Shown here piece by piece: positions 23,601-36,644 of a stretch of DNA of 64,000 nucleotides; the first letter of the stretch is position 1; each line of letters opens with the position of its first letter. Under the pieces are notes generated by a model. The model did no database searches and was not told the DNA's origin. It worked only from the letters and a program-made list of their open reading frames with translations. The position numbers were made by a program, and so were the translations under genes. Source of the stretch: Puffinus mauretanicus (Eukaryota > Chordata > Aves > Procellariiformes > Procellariidae). The stretch lies in contig JAJKFH010001792.1 of NCBI GenBank assembly GCA_023333565.1, forward strand, positions 496,001 through 560,000, written 5' to 3'.

Positions 23601-26600
23601 AGGCCGGAGGATTTGGTATAAAGAACCACAGTTCTTGCATGGTGCAGGTTAATTCTCTTCTTGCATAATTTTCTACTTGCAAATCAAAAGAAAGTACTTC
23701 AGAATCTGAGGCATTACCTGTTATAAGGCTATAAAATAAAGTAAAAATCTACACCACTGAAGTAAGTGTAGGTGTATAAACACAGTATAATTAATCTGAC
23801 AGTTTTGGGGTAGCAGAGCAGCTAAAACCAAAGTATTTCAATATATAACAGAAACAATCTTTCATCTATATTACAGGAGGAAATAGAGTCAGAAGGAAAA
23901 AAAATTCTATTTCCAGTTAACTCAGAATGACTTTACTACAGAATACGACCCTGGAGAAACTCCTCCACGGGAGAAGATATTCACCAAATACTTCTATTTT
24001 CAAGAACAGTGGAAATAATAAAACCTGGTATCTTATGGTTTGAAGTGATGAGTTTGGACTTTTTGATGTCTAATAAACTGTACATAGTGCCCCTTCTCTG
24101 CAGATTTGCTAATAATCACAGGTTGAGTTCGTACTGCAGCTGTCTCTCAACAGAATCACAAAATAAACTTTTTCTCCTTTACTGAGCTAGCCAGTGACAT
24201 TTCTGGGAATTTGATGTCATTGAAAGAGTTGTCAATCTCTCAAATTATGTTGACAATGACAAGTATGTTAAAAAGTCATTAGGGAGAAACTGATAGACAT
24301 GTGAAAGCATACACACATGCAAAATCTCAGCAAAATTGCATAAGCCACAGATCCTTATAAGAACCAGGCTTGGAGTATTGGTGACTTAAGACCCAGAAAC
24401 TGCTTCAGGCAGAAAGGACAGCACATAGATCTCCTGTTTCATTGCACCCAGGGGTAGAAACACCCCTGAGGGACAGCAGTCTGTGAAGGACCCACACTGG
24501 AGCAGAGGAAAATGAATAAGAAGCAAAGTGCTAGATGCCACTACAAGCATGACCCCAACCTCCTGCGCTGCCCAGCACATCACCAGAAGAATTGGGACAG
24601 GCTAAGTGTAACACACATCAAAAAAAAAGGAGGTATGGAAGTAGGAAGAGGGGAGAAGAGGTGTTGACTGAAGTTCAGCCTGAGTAAGGGGGAGAGAAGA
24701 CGTTTCCCTAAGTTTTTTTTCAGTAATCAAAAGTTTGTGTTCATTGGCAGTAAGTTAAATTAAGCAAAATTCCCCATGTCGAGACTGTCTGGCCTATGAT
24801 ACCTTTCTCTGCTATTCACCTCCTAAGTGGGAGTGTTGCAGTTTCACAAAACCGTCCCTCTCTGCCCCAGTTAAAAATTGCTAGGTGTTTGCTAGCCGGC
24901 AAACTAGCAATGCCTGAGTGGATACTTTTCTTTGAAACCAATGGGCAGCTTTTCATAGTTACCACTGATGCTAAATAAAACAAGACAGAGAGTGATCCCA
25001 CATACCCAACTGCTTATCATTCCTCCTGCTTTACTGCTGGCATGTTCTCTGTCTAGTTATGGTCTGCAGGAATAAGAAATCTTCCAGACAGAGCCTAAGC
25101 ATGGCTTGGGGATAGGACATGGCATCCCATACATCACGGGGCATGTGGACCAAAATGCTTCAGGTTTGACTTCCATCTTTACATGGTACTCCAATACCTC
25201 ACGGTAGGCTTTGCAACCTCAAAGATTGCCGCATGCCTTTCTGTTGCACACACAAAGCATTTCATAGTTTCATGCCAAGAAAACACCATTCTGGTGGTGA
25301 ACACTTTTGACTGAAAAAAGAAAAATTCGTACAGAAGATAACTGTATGTCTTGGTGCCATAGGCACTCCACACAGAGCCCCACGGAGATCCAGAGGCAAG
25401 TGCAAGTTAGAGTGAACATTGCCAATCTTGGCTTCAGGGCCAAGGAAAAGAGGGACTCTAGATGGGAACAGCTTTGCCACCCCAGATAATATTTTTTTTC
25501 TCTTATTCCTTGCAGTAGTTACATAGTCCCTCTCATCACAGCTTGGGAGGTACCTCACAGGCATTTATGAGCTTTGCTCATGCTAACAGTTCAGGTAAGG
25601 AGCTGACACTTAGAGCTTTGTCTTGAACTCACATCAAATCAGCTTTTACTTCTTCTTGATCATTTTGATGGCCAGAGATTATATTAATGTCTTATTCCTT
25701 GGCATGTGATTGTCTACAGAACTTGGTGTGTCTCAGTAATCTTGATTTGACAGGCTGCTCATACTCAGTCCACTGACTTGCAACCTCTTAACTAATATGT
25801 AGGGTGAGTGGCTATTCTAAAAGTTGGGGAATTTGAGTCCTAGACAGCACAGACAATATCTCCAAGATTATGTTACATACAGTTTAGTGGAGAAGAGGCT
25901 GGATATTATGATAACAATTCAATTCCTTTAGCACGGGCATCTAGAGTAATTTGCAATGCTGTACAGTGTCTCACCTAACCTTTAGATGCTCCTCCAGAAC
26001 GAAGCAGGTTTTATGCATCTCCTGTGTCATACCTGGCAGCTCCAAGCAGAAGTCTTTGATATTCCAATGCAACTCAAAAGGTACAATTTGCCTTTGTTTA
26101 GACAACCAATATGAGCCAGAGTCTATTATAATGATGAGAGTTTTGACCCTCAGTGTACTTTCAGACAGCTAAGTTTGGAGCTGAATCTCACTTAGTTTTC
26201 GTGAACCTTAGATTAATAATCTGCTGGGGCCATTTTTAAGTCTAGCAACTAATATTAATTGTATAATGATAAAAATAATATTTGACATGGTGTTTTGTGT
26301 ACTAAATTCCCTCCACAGAGTTGTGCTCTAACTTTTTTAGCTCTACATTTCTTTCTTCTTCTTCTCAAAGTTAAAGGACTGACTTGAACAACAGTCAAGG
26401 CCTTTAGATTCCTCAAGGACCCTTCAATCTCAGAGCTTCACAAAAGCAAATCAACTGCTTCAGCTAACAAAAAAGCTGCTCCACAGTCAGAAGCAACCTG
26501 GTAATATTTTCCCAGTGCACAATGGCACCGGTCACCTTCTTCCTAATTAATTACCACCCCAGTAGACTTGTACCAATGTGTTTTGAAAAGTTCTCAACAA

Positions 26601-26830
26601 CAACAGTCTCTTCTGTGAAGTAGCTTAAAACATGCACATTGCACTCTGTTTTGATTGATTGATGAACCTCATTGCAGTGTATATAATAATGTGCTAAATG
26701 TTACATATGCCCTTAGTGGGTAATTTCAGGAAATTATTAAAATGTGCTTCTTTTAAAAGGTTTGGTAATGTAAGTCAAAGAGACACTTAACAGACCCAAT
26801 GCTGATTAGTGTGGGTGACCACAGTATACT

Positions 26831-26953
26831 GGAGTCTTTGATGTGTCTTGGCTTTTTCTTGGTTTCCCGGAGGCCCTTTGGACAAAGCAAGAAAGATGGC
26901 TGAGACACCCTTGGCCTTCTGGGAAACTCAGTGACATTTAAAGACTGCTGGGG
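26831..26953. repeat. imperfect inverted repeat
   Basis: The block 'ggtttcccggaggcc' at 26861-26875 is mirrored by 'ggccttctgggaaac' at 26912-26926 (13 of 15 paired with one gap). Outer arms also pair: 'agtctttgatgt' near 26833 with 'acatttaaagact' near 26934. The spacer is about 35 bp. It could be the worn remains of a palindromic DNA transposon or a chance fold. Confidence 0.4.
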
Positions 26954-27589
26954 CCTATTCTGCTAATATCTAAACTAATTAAAATCAAATCATAATTGTA
27001 GAAGCTTGTTCACCAGAATTCTAATAAGCCTTGGAGCAGTACATGCTGCATGCTGCTGTGCTAAAGACGTCTCAGCTGTGTGAGAAATGTTTTACTATAC
27101 AGCGAATTGTTCTCGGCAATTTTTCTCGATCTTACAACCAGCTCCTTATATAAGAAATGTCACTTCAAATGTAGGATGAAGACTTGCTTCAACATGTCTC
27201 TTTCCATATACACTGAAGACATTTTGCTGTATCGTGTAATGGGAAATTTGTCAGGGTGTGGCAGGCTTGTATATACCAGCTATGTTCTTATTAGGACTGA
27301 GTGTGATACCCTGCACTGAACTTCTACCTTATACAGCCCCAAAACTATTTCTGGAATTATATATTTGACACCTGAGGAGGCAGAGCAGTTGAGGAATAAG
27401 AGCACTTGCCAAACAACCATGAGTTAAGTTCCATTTTTCTTACTTCACTCCCTGCATGGTCATGGTCAGTGCCTTCAAAAATGTAGGAATTATTTGGGAA
27501 ATCAAAATTAAAGAAAGCATATGATTGTATAAACCCTTACTTTGAGTGAAGGATACAGTTAATATTCTCTCAATTAATGTATCCCCAGA

Positions 27590-28090
27590 AATGGTACAAA
27601 GAAAGGTGCTCAAAGATGATCCAAGGTAGAGAAAACCTTTAGTTTTCCTTGGTTAGGACTCTTCAATGTGGAAAAAGTGACTGAGAAGGGATGCGATAAA
27701 TAAATTGATAGCATGAAGAAGGTGAACAGAGAATGTTTATTCATTGCTATAATAAATAAGGAAGGGAGACACAAGGAGATTATCAGGCAGCAAGTTTAAA
27801 ACAAATAAATAATATTTTTTTCACACTGCACAGTTAAACTGAGGAGCTCACTCCTATAGGCTGCTGTAAACATGTTCAAAGAGGAATGAAGTAAATTACT
27901 GGTACTTCTGTTGAAAACCTGAGTTAAAATTACTCTGCACCAATAACAGCTGGAGGTTGCAAGAATGTATCACGGGAAGGATCACTCATATTTTCTTTCT
28001 TATATTCCTTGGTAAACATCTCCAGTTGGACACTGCTGAAGACTGCTGGGTGGATATTTTCCCGATCTGAAATGTTTGTGACATGGTAGG
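27590..28090 (+). mobile_element. ancient CR1/L3-type LINE 3' region
   Basis: The plus strand keeps the ordered landmarks of the end of ORF2 and the 3' UTR of old amniote CR1/L3 LINEs. These are 'gactgagaagggatgcgata' (the RGDM-like codons), 'aaggtgaacagagaatg', 'gagattatcaggcagcaagt' with 'ttaaaacaaataaa', then 'tttttttcacactgcacag' and 'gaggagctcactcctatagg' (expected 'gaactccttgccacagg'). The 3' UTR blocks 'gggaaggatcactc' and 'ggacactgctgaagactgct' follow. The terminal repeat is not recognisable, so the right edge is approximate. Divergence is high and no frame is open. It is clearly older than the avian CR1 copies at 13262 and 19323. Confidence 0.75.
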
Positions 28091-28738
28091 GTGTCTAAGT
28101 CCTGTTCCTTTCAACAGAACAACTAAATATACTAAATGTCTAATCAGCTAAATTCTTTGAGCACAAAACAAAGCAAATTACAAACAGAAAAAAAAACTTG
28201 GACAACACCCCAAACTATGCAAATACTGCAGAGCAAAGATTAATGAACACTGGGGATCTGACAAAGTAAATATTTCATCACTCATTACACACCTCTTCTT
28301 GTGGAAGGTGATGAGAACTTCATTACAGATTTTACTGGAAGCAGAGGAAGGTCTACAATGAAGTTTTATTTAATAAGTCTCTAGTTTCATTAAAATTATT
28401 ATCTCTCCCATTTACATTGATACCAGACTGTGAGAAGGCTGGTAAAGGTAAGTGTCACAATTAAAGGTAATTAACCCAGCAGGAAATCTGTTCTCAGGTG
28501 ACTATTGGCATGATGGGAGTTTGGGGATATAAAGAACAGGAGAGGATAGGTTTCATATATTCCATCAGAGCTTTCAAACGAGTGCAGCAAGGGCCTAATT
28601 CTGCTCTCTCGGAGTCCATACGCAGGCAGTGTCTTCACTCATGTCGAAACTGGAGAAGATCATGGACAATACGTTAGCGTGTCTCAGTGTGATATTGTAA
28701 ATGATAGAGTCATATGTCTGAGCTGAATGAGAGCTATG

Positions 28739-28780
28739 TCTGATGAAGTACATGCTTGCTGCTGATGAAGTATATGTCTG
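28739..28780. repeat. two-copy tandem duplication, 22-bp period
   Basis: 'tgatgaagta' recurs 22 bp apart (28741 and 28763) with similar following bases ('catgcttgct' and 'tatatgtctg'). The flanks also carry further 'atgtctg' copies, suggesting a small degraded tandem array. Confidence 0.55.
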
Positions 28781-29072
28781 TCAACTTAGCTCTGAGTCTG
28801 GCAGGTCTTATTTTTAACATCTGTGTGTTCAGTGTCACTATGACTGTACAGTGAAATACCGGTGTCAGATCAATAAGACACTCTAACTGCTAAGGAAAAC
28901 AGCATGAGAATATAACAAGTATTAAAGCATATAGGAAAGGCTCATTAATATTTAGCAAAACTAATCTGTTTCTCACTAGCCAAAACATGCACATCCAGCC
29001 CTTTTGGGAAGACAGCTTTGAAGATTCACTAAGTTGAAATGAGGTTTTCTGCACTATATGTAACCATTCGTA

Positions 29073-29130
29073 TTCTCTGTGGGCTAAATCCTATTCCGTA
29101 ATTTTGAAGTCAACCTTTGAGATTTGGGAG
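29073..29130. repeat. remnant of ancient palindromic repeat family
   Basis: 'gtgggctaaatcctattccg' followed by 'attttgaagtcaacctttga' resembles the GGGCTAAATCCTGCTCC...TTGAAGTCAATGG family. Diverged; identity by recalled pattern only. Confidence 0.4.
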
Positions 29131-29184
29131 ATCATTAGAGGGTTTGTGTATGTTTTCTTCATTCTGTTTTTCCAGATAGACCAA

Positions 29185-29250
29185 ATGTAGTCACTTTATA
29201 GATGGGAATGTGATTTAAATAATATGACTTTGCTAACATTACATTTTGAA
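29185..29250 (-). repeat. possible MIR/CORE-SINE fragment, reverse orientation
   Basis: 'cactttatagatgggaatgt', then 'gatttaaataatatgactt' and 'gctaacattacat' parallel the reverse complement of the MIR core (cattttacagatgaggaaact...gtgacttgcccaaggtcac). Similarity is partial. Confidence 0.3.
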
Positions 29251-31844
29251 TTTATCTTTATTAAGGCTGCATTTTAATGTCATTCCATGTATCCTCATTA
29301 AGCAACTGTTTGCTCCCTCAGGCATTTTTTCAAGCTAACTTTTAATCTACCTATTGGTACTCAAAGCTGTAAAAGTTAAAGCCTATTTGAATTTTTATTT
29401 GGAAATCTGCTAGATTTTTTCCCTTTTATAGAACTGCAGGCATTCCGCTTTTGCTGGAGATGGTCTATTTTCCCTATATAATCTGATAAATATTAAATAA
29501 CACATATACATATCAATATTTTGTATGCAAAGCCCTGATCTCCAGAAAATTATATATTAACTACAAAAGCATTTTATTTGACATTATTATTGCAGAAGCT
29601 CTGTCTAATCAGCTGTCTGAAATCCTGTCACTGTAACATTCAGACGCTGGATAGCCATTGAAATTAGCAGCGAGTAGGCCTAAAGGACTTATATTTTCCT
29701 TGTTTCTATTGATTCTGACTTCTGAATATTGTACACATTACTTTAAGATGACAAGTGATGTAAGGAAGTTCAGTGAAAGAGAAAGTCATTGATGAGGATC
29801 TGCTTTACATAATGTCACATAATGTCATTTCTCTGGACATACAACAATGGCAGTATCTGCATCATATACAAAAATTTCTTTTTTTAATATGTTATACTCA
29901 AAGAACAAGTTTCTCTTGTGCTGTATGCAATGCCTACAAACTTTAGACGTTGTCATTTGATTAAAAGGACGGGAAAGACAAACACATCTTGGGGAGGTAA
30001 TAAAAGCATCCAGCATTGTTTAAGATTGCAAAGCAAGTTAATAGTGTCCTGGGACACGAATTTGGATTTCATACCTTCTTTTTTAGTACCCTCATCATCC
30101 ACCCTTTGTCTTTCATTAGCTGCAACGGCCGTTATGGAAACCAAGTCCTGTGGCTGTGATGGCCTCACACAAGTCAGGACGTACATATGGCAATGAGCTA
30201 CCCCTCTCCTGTTCTCATCCTTTCCTTCCTCCTCCATTGCTTGCATTTCTCTCCATACAATCCAGTTCAAGTCATTGTTTATTTACCCGGAGAAACAAAA
30301 TTTTTGGTCCTTGGTTTGATATAATCCTTCATTCCCAGAACTTACATAGTCTACAGTTACTGACTGCTCTCAAACTAAGTTATTGTTTAGAAAAATTTCT
30401 CTAACTCAGCATTTCTTGTTTTGAAAAGCTGGGTGCTACCTTCAGCAAAAAAAAAAAATATAAAACCTCTAAAGTAGGTCAGGCATCAGAACCAAAAAGG
30501 CTGCTCAAGGCAGACTCAGATCTGTAGATATCTGCAATTTTAACTCACTGGTTGTTCAAAACATAACTAAAGCTCATGAGCATACAGCACAAACAATAGC
30601 AAGCAAAAATTTTTTGTATTATAAGTGTCTGCGTGTGTCTTAATTATTACCTGCTTGGTGATATATAAATAAAAATGTGTAGAACTATAGTTAGATATAA
30701 ATAGATACAAATTGCACAAACATAGGTAGATCTTTTTTTTTTAGTTTGTGGTACCTACTAATTCCAGTTTTAATTTCATATACCCTTTCAATTATGACTG
30801 GATTTCCTTGTAAATGACACTCAGAGTTCACTGCTGCAAAAGATTCTTCTGAATAAAAATATTTCTGCTGAGAACAGTGAGATAACCTATGCATTTGTGG
30901 ACTCCTGTACTGAGACACACTGCAGACACTTAGCAGGAGGAACAGTAGAGAGGGAAAACTTTCAGAAAAGGAAAATGCCCCTGTTGATGCTATTCCAGAT
31001 GGTAGCTGCCTTTTTAATTTACTGCACTACCTTTAACAGTAAATATTACTTCTCCATTGCTGGGTGTTTCCAAACTTGATTCCTCAGCCTCGTAATAAAC
31101 AAGCCAATCTCAACAGTAAAAGTAGTTTAAGTACTACTGGTTGGAAGTCACCAATGGAAGATACAGCAAGGTGATAACTTGCCTTTGTGCAAAAAGATCT
31201 CTCCTATGCTAGGCGGGCATGTGTTTCCTCAGAGGCCATCCCAGACTCCATTTCGTAGTTTGTTGAGTGTGTACAATTTGCAGGTGTGGAGAAGGGAAAA
31301 CACCCAGTACAGCAAAGAGAGCACTTTGAGTGTGATCCCTTCCAACCGAGGGTTTTCCTTCCCAGTTCGTCCAGTGAGTCCTCATGTTTTGGGCCACGTT
31401 GAGTTCTTTTGAGGGAGGAGAAATTGTAGTAACCCTATGAACATGCCCAAAAAGGTAACCACTTTCTTAGACTACTTCTCACCAGCCTCAGTAAAGAGTG
31501 GAAAACACCAGAATGAGTGTGGCTGAGACAGCAAAAACATGAGCATGAAAAAACACATGGACATTTACAACCTTCCTTCCAGTATCACACCAGGTATGAT
31601 TTGTATCAGCTATATCACGCAAGAATCACAAGTGATCCAGAAAATGCATGATTGATATACCTAATAAATGTAATCAAGCAACAGAAACAGATTCAGACAA
31701 ATGTCCCCATCTGACCTTGAAGTCACATGGTTTTAAACCGAAGGTAGTTAGCAAATTACTTCAACTGACCTGTACTCTGCAGGAAGGTAAGCATTTGCTC
31801 TGACTCCCTGTTGGGCTAGTGTATCCAGCATAATTAGTTCTATT

Positions 31845-31905
31845 AGAAGCAATTGACTTCTAATGGAAAATTTCTACTGACTTCTGCTAGACAAGGTCCC
31901 TGAGA
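31845..31905. repeat. remnant of ancient palindromic repeat family
   Basis: 'agcaattgacttctaatgg' followed by 'ctactgacttctgctagac' and 'aaggtccc' matches the doubled 'ATTGACTTCAATGG...CTATTGACTTCAGTGG' centre and arm of this old family. Confidence 0.4.
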
Positions 31906-32713
31906 TCCTGTGCAATGCTGCCAAAGTGCTGCCTGCAATACCCAGGCTGAAGACAAGACCTTATGGGCTACCAGTGGGAACCTGATGGGGGACCTCTTCA
32001 TTCATCCTGTTTTGGCTTCTTGACAGATCTCAACAAATGCATGTAATTGCTGGAAGTAGAGGCAGAAAAATTCCACTATATTCAGGCTTGCATCTTGAGT
32101 TGGAATTCATGGGGGTTTTTAAATTCCTTTTAAAAACACATGTATTTTTGGTTTATAAGTACATATAATTTGTGTGTGTAATTATTATTTTTTCTCTGTA
32201 TGATTCTGATCTTTCTTCTGAGATGCTGAGCTGAAAAATGAAAAGAAAGCATGATCTCTGATTTTAACAGTTCAAGCTGATGGATCTGGCCTCGCCAAAT
32301 GAAGACCAGATGCAGAAACACTGCTGACCTCACAATTTATCCCAACCTGCTACAGAATAAAAACTGAATTCTTCATTGTCTGAGCTAAAAGATTCTTTAG
32401 CTATAGGTAGCTGCAAGTTTATACACCTCTTTAAATTAGCCAGTGGATATGGACCAGTTACTCATGGGTTACAAATCGCACCTTAAGCCACCTTCAACCT
32501 CATTCAGCTCTATATATTTCAGCTCAGATGGGACAAGGAGGGAAATAGAAGTTGAGTCAGATGCTTTTGACTAAATTCCCTTCAATGTCTGCTCTTGATT
32601 AAAAATTCAAGTCATGCAATGAAAAAGTGATCCTAATTTGAGGGTAAATTTCCAAAAACACAGGGCTGCTTTTATAAACGGACAGTAATTTTCACACAAA
32701 ATGTTTCTTCCTG

Positions 32714-32735
32714 CTTTCTTTCTTTCCTTCCTTCC
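32714..32735. repeat. (TTTC)n/(TTCC)n simple repeat
   Basis: Pyrimidine tract of TTTC units changing to TTCC units. Confidence 0.85.
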
Positions 32736-33517
32736 GGAAACACAAAACTAATTAATTACTTATTTATATCCTCATTTATACCACATGAGGGCTCAGCCCT
32801 GTTTCTTCATAACATCCATGTTCCAAAAATTATCCAATTGATTACTCCCCAGTATTCTTAGCACTGCACTGACTTGACTTCTGCTTTCAGAGGTCTTAGT
32901 CATTTTATTTTACCAAAAAGTTGAGGAAAGTCACCTCCTTTGAATGCTGTAAGCATTAGAAGGTCTTTGTTGAAGGAGGAAATTCTGGTGTTGCTTTGGT
33001 GTCTTACATTCTACAGGTGTAAAACATTGGTAAGTGAGCTAATGTTGAGGTGGGTTGTCACTGCTGACTATTATTAACAGCAGGTTCATCAATTCCTGAC
33101 ATAGGGGTGTCTGCAATTCCACCAGTTTGATGTTCCTTGACAGCTACCAGGTAAGTCTCTAAACATGCTGCTAATTACATAAAACACAAGAAGGATCAGG
33201 AATATGTGATACCGTTGTATGAAGTCCAACATGGAGAGCTATAATTTGGTTGTTAATAGAAGGTTATATTAGGAACTCAGTGGTGAAGAACATGCTGCAA
33301 AAATATAGACAAGAAATAAAACAGGTGAAAAATTGCTTCTAGCATGATATTTTCAATTCTACTATATTGAAGGAAGCCTTAACCAGGACCAGCTTGTAGC
33401 ATTGAACAGAAAAATTATTCAAATTCTAGCTCTGCAGTTTCTGCCATGTTGAATAATGTCATTCTTTTATGTGGCAAATTTGCTTGTATCCCACATGAAT
33501 TTGGCAGCACTAGCATT

Positions 33518-33563
33518 TTTCCAATCATATACAATTATGATTTCCAATCATATACAATTAAAT
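33518..33563. repeat. perfect tandem duplication, 23-bp unit
   Basis: The 20-base sequence 'tttccaatcatatacaatta' occurs at 33518-33537 and again at 33541-33560, a 23-bp period with no mismatch in the shared part. The lack of divergence suggests a recent duplication. Confidence 0.9.
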
Positions 33564-35854
33564 CAGAAATGTTGAATCAGAGTAAAGAAGTTAACTACAA
33601 AGCTCAAATTATCCCTTTGGAACATGCTTTCCAATATTTTAAGTTTCCTGCTGTAAATATTTTTGAATGTCTCATATTACAGTGGAGTTGTGAGAACTGC
33701 AGTTAGTATTACCAAAAGGTCTTATGAATTTAATTCAGTTTCACAGATTTATTTTGTGCAGAAAGAAAAAAAGGTGTTTGGAGAAACAATGATACATTTT
33801 AAGTCGTCATCATCTCCAGAAGGAAACTTCCAGATTTTTCACTTGGAATGATTTTGTTTTAAAAAAAAACCCTGCTTAACATTTTAATTTTTAGATGGTG
33901 CATTTTTAAGGTATTGGGTAACCAAAATATCTATGATTTTGTTGGAGGAGGAGAATGCCTCTAATTTACCTTCCCTCCAATTATGCTGAAAATGTAATAA
34001 GGATAGACTTTCTTACAAAATTTCAAGACCTTTTTGCATATAATCAGGCTAGAAACTTATCTGAAACATTGAGAAGTGCCCATTGGGGGTGTTGTTGACA
34101 TCAGAAAGTGTGAAGGCACATAATAATAAGCAAGAAAATTAAGTTTCCAGGTAATTACGTATTTTTTTCTGGAACTGAAAAACAAATCTGGGCTAAGTGT
34201 CTCAGTCTGAGGTCAGGTTTTGCTTTACCTTGGTGTTTCATTCCACTTCAGATTTTTGCAATACCTTTGCTTCCGCCTTCCCAAAATCTGCTCTCCTATC
34301 TTGCCCTTTCCTCTTATTAGGTTGCTTCCCATTGCAAACCCTTTGAAGGCTGATACATGCAAACCTGCAAAGTCCTGAATACTTCCAGCTTGCTTTAACC
34401 TTTTGAATCTTAATTCTGAAATAATTATAATCTTGAAAATCATCGAGACATATTGTGATAACATCTCTTAATTCTTGCCGTAAGCAATGATCCAGCTGGC
34501 ATAATGTAAACCCATGACTACAGGTTGCTGACTCCTCTCCCCTACTGCCAAATTTGCTTTACCACACCGGGAAGAACAATGTTAGTAAAGGAACCAGCAG
34601 GCTGGACAAAGAAATGAGGTTTTGTTCAAACCTCCCGCTGATACTGAGTTTCACAGGTAATAAGAAGGTCTGGCCTAAGGCCAAAATAAAGTTTTTATTT
34701 GGCTGTCTCAGCAAAGGAGACTCTGCTACAACACAAGACTTCAACAAACTTTCCCTGAAGCTAATGAAATTTCATTCAACTCAGAATGTTAAAAGTCATT
34801 CTAGAAGGTGGTATAACTTGGGTCCCTCATATTGGTTTTCTTTCCAAAGTCCTATCAGCAGCTAAAGAGTCATTTGGCCATATATCAGGAAATTTTTAAA
34901 AAGGTCTAGATGTATTTGATGTTCACTTTATGCAGCGTGAGGGGAAAAAAAAAAATCCAGTTCTGTTTTTTCTTTGCAGAATTTTCTGTAACCACATGAA
35001 TAAACCTGATTGTGCACATGCCTATGTACCTTCTTTAATCAAAGGACAGAACAGGAACCATCTCTAAAGAGTCCCATAACTCTACTGTATAGCTAAAAAA
35101 AAAAGTATAAAAAATTAGAGAAGTCTTAAATTAAAAGTGCCTCCAGAAATCTGAGGACATTTTGCATCTGAATGAACAAACAGTCAGTTTCAGGAAGTAA
35201 TTCTTTTCCCCTACTAGAAAACTTTGTTACCTCACAGAGAAGAAAAACAAACCAAAACAAAACACAAAGTTCTGGGAAATGCAAACAAAAATTGTAATTT
35301 TACTTTTCATACAGAAAATGTCATTTCCTCCTACGTTTATCTTCGGTTTCTCATCCTCAATATTATAGTTGTTCTTTTGCATTCTGTGACATTAAGTAAA
35401 GTGCTTGTGGAATCTTCTTTTCTAACTTCACTTTTCTTTCTTAAAAGTGACTCTCAATAAAAAAAATCCACAATCTAAAACCACGTGGTCATACTCCAAA
35501 GACCAAGTGGTGCACCAATAACAATTTTAGAGTTTTATATTTTAAAAATAATTGAATATTTCTAAACCTAGGTGTCCCAATTCCATGTGTTAGTCGCAGA
35601 ACTAAGCAAGTAACCTTCTTCTGTATTTGCATTTTAATTTTCTTTTAACATTTTGCAATATAGATTTTCGTACAGAGAACACTTCTCTTTTTTTTTTATG
35701 AACAGATGCCACTCTAGCTGTCATTTCAAAGATGTGTGACTGAATTTCTGAAAGTCTAAGAGAAATGTTAAAAGTAACATGAAGTAAAGAAAATGATTTG
35801 ACTATTGTTTCAAGTGTTCTCTTTTTAAATTTAAATGGAAAACCCCCCTGAAGA

Positions 35855-35985
35855 TATTATTCAGTAATAATAATAATGATCTTTCTATAATGCTTTAAAT
35901 TGCTAAAGTTCCTATGTAAACAATAATTAATTCAAATAATACCCACAACTTTTAGATGCTAATATTAACCTTACAACAGTAAGTC
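35855..35985 (-). repeat. possible MIR-like SINE, reverse orientation
   Basis: 'taataataataatgatcttt', then 'taatgctttaaattgctaaa', then 'ttcaaataatacccacaac' parallel the reverse MIR tail and core (ataataataacatttat...gctttacatgtattaactcatttaatcctcacaac). AT-richness makes chance similarity a real alternative. Confidence 0.3.
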
Positions 35986-35990
35986 GATCT

Positions 35991-36009
35991 GCGTGTGTGT
36001 GTGTGCGTG
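35991..36009. repeat. (GT)n microsatellite
   Basis: Alternating GT, interrupted by C at both ends (gcgtgtgt...gtgcgtg). Short dinucleotide repeat. Confidence 0.9.
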
Positions 36010-36644
36010 AGGGCTACGTTCCCTCCGTGTATTCCCGTGCACAGCCTATACAGTCATTTGTCAGTCTCTAATAAGAAACAGAAGTGACATCTGTCATGCA
36101 TTCCAGTAAACACATTAAGCAAACACAATAGGACCCCAAAATGTTTACTCAAGGACTCTAATTAATTGTGACTTGCTGTAACAGAGTTTTCTATGAATTA
36201 AACAGCAAGATCCATGCTCTCTCCTCCCCCTGCTGTAGCTTTTTGTGCAGTGGGAAAAGATTTAAACTAAAGAGTTCCCTTCTGGCCCTGCCAAGGTGCA
36301 TTTTTTCCTCATAGACTTGACTTGCAGTAGAAGTTGATGTGAGAGTTTGTCATGGCTGTTTTGACAGTCCGGTCATCCTAATTCAGGGATCTGGTCCCTG
36401 TGGTTTGTCAATTATCCTACTAACCCTACAGCGAGAGGAACACTCAAGGCACTGAACTGTCATCCAATAACCAAGAACTGATGTCAGCAGCCAGTGAGTA
36501 GGGATTGTGAGAGATGGGGATACTTCTGACAACAGCGAAGTGTGGATCATTTCAGCATTTATTTTATTTATAGGTGTTCATAACAAATTAATTATATCTC
36601 ACTGCAAGGCTTCACTAAAACTTGCGGGGTCCAGACCTGCATGC

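Larger units (their letters stand above)
20213..27589. other. long gene-free stretch
   Basis: No gene, RNA gene or clear interspersed repeat. It holds a T-rich tract (20322-20353), an A/GAAAA-rich tract (20580-20633) and an imperfect inverted repeat (26831-26953). The longest open frame here, 126 codons on the minus strand at 22945-23325, shows no recognised motif. Confidence 0.5.
28091..36640. other. long gene-free stretch
   Basis: No gene recognised. It contains several weak old-repeat footprints (28588-28630, 29073-29130, 29185-29250, 31845-31905, 35855-35985), small tandem duplications (28739-28780, 33518-33563) and simple repeats (32714-32735, 35991-36009). Open frames are short and lack domain patterns. 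Confidence 0.5.
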
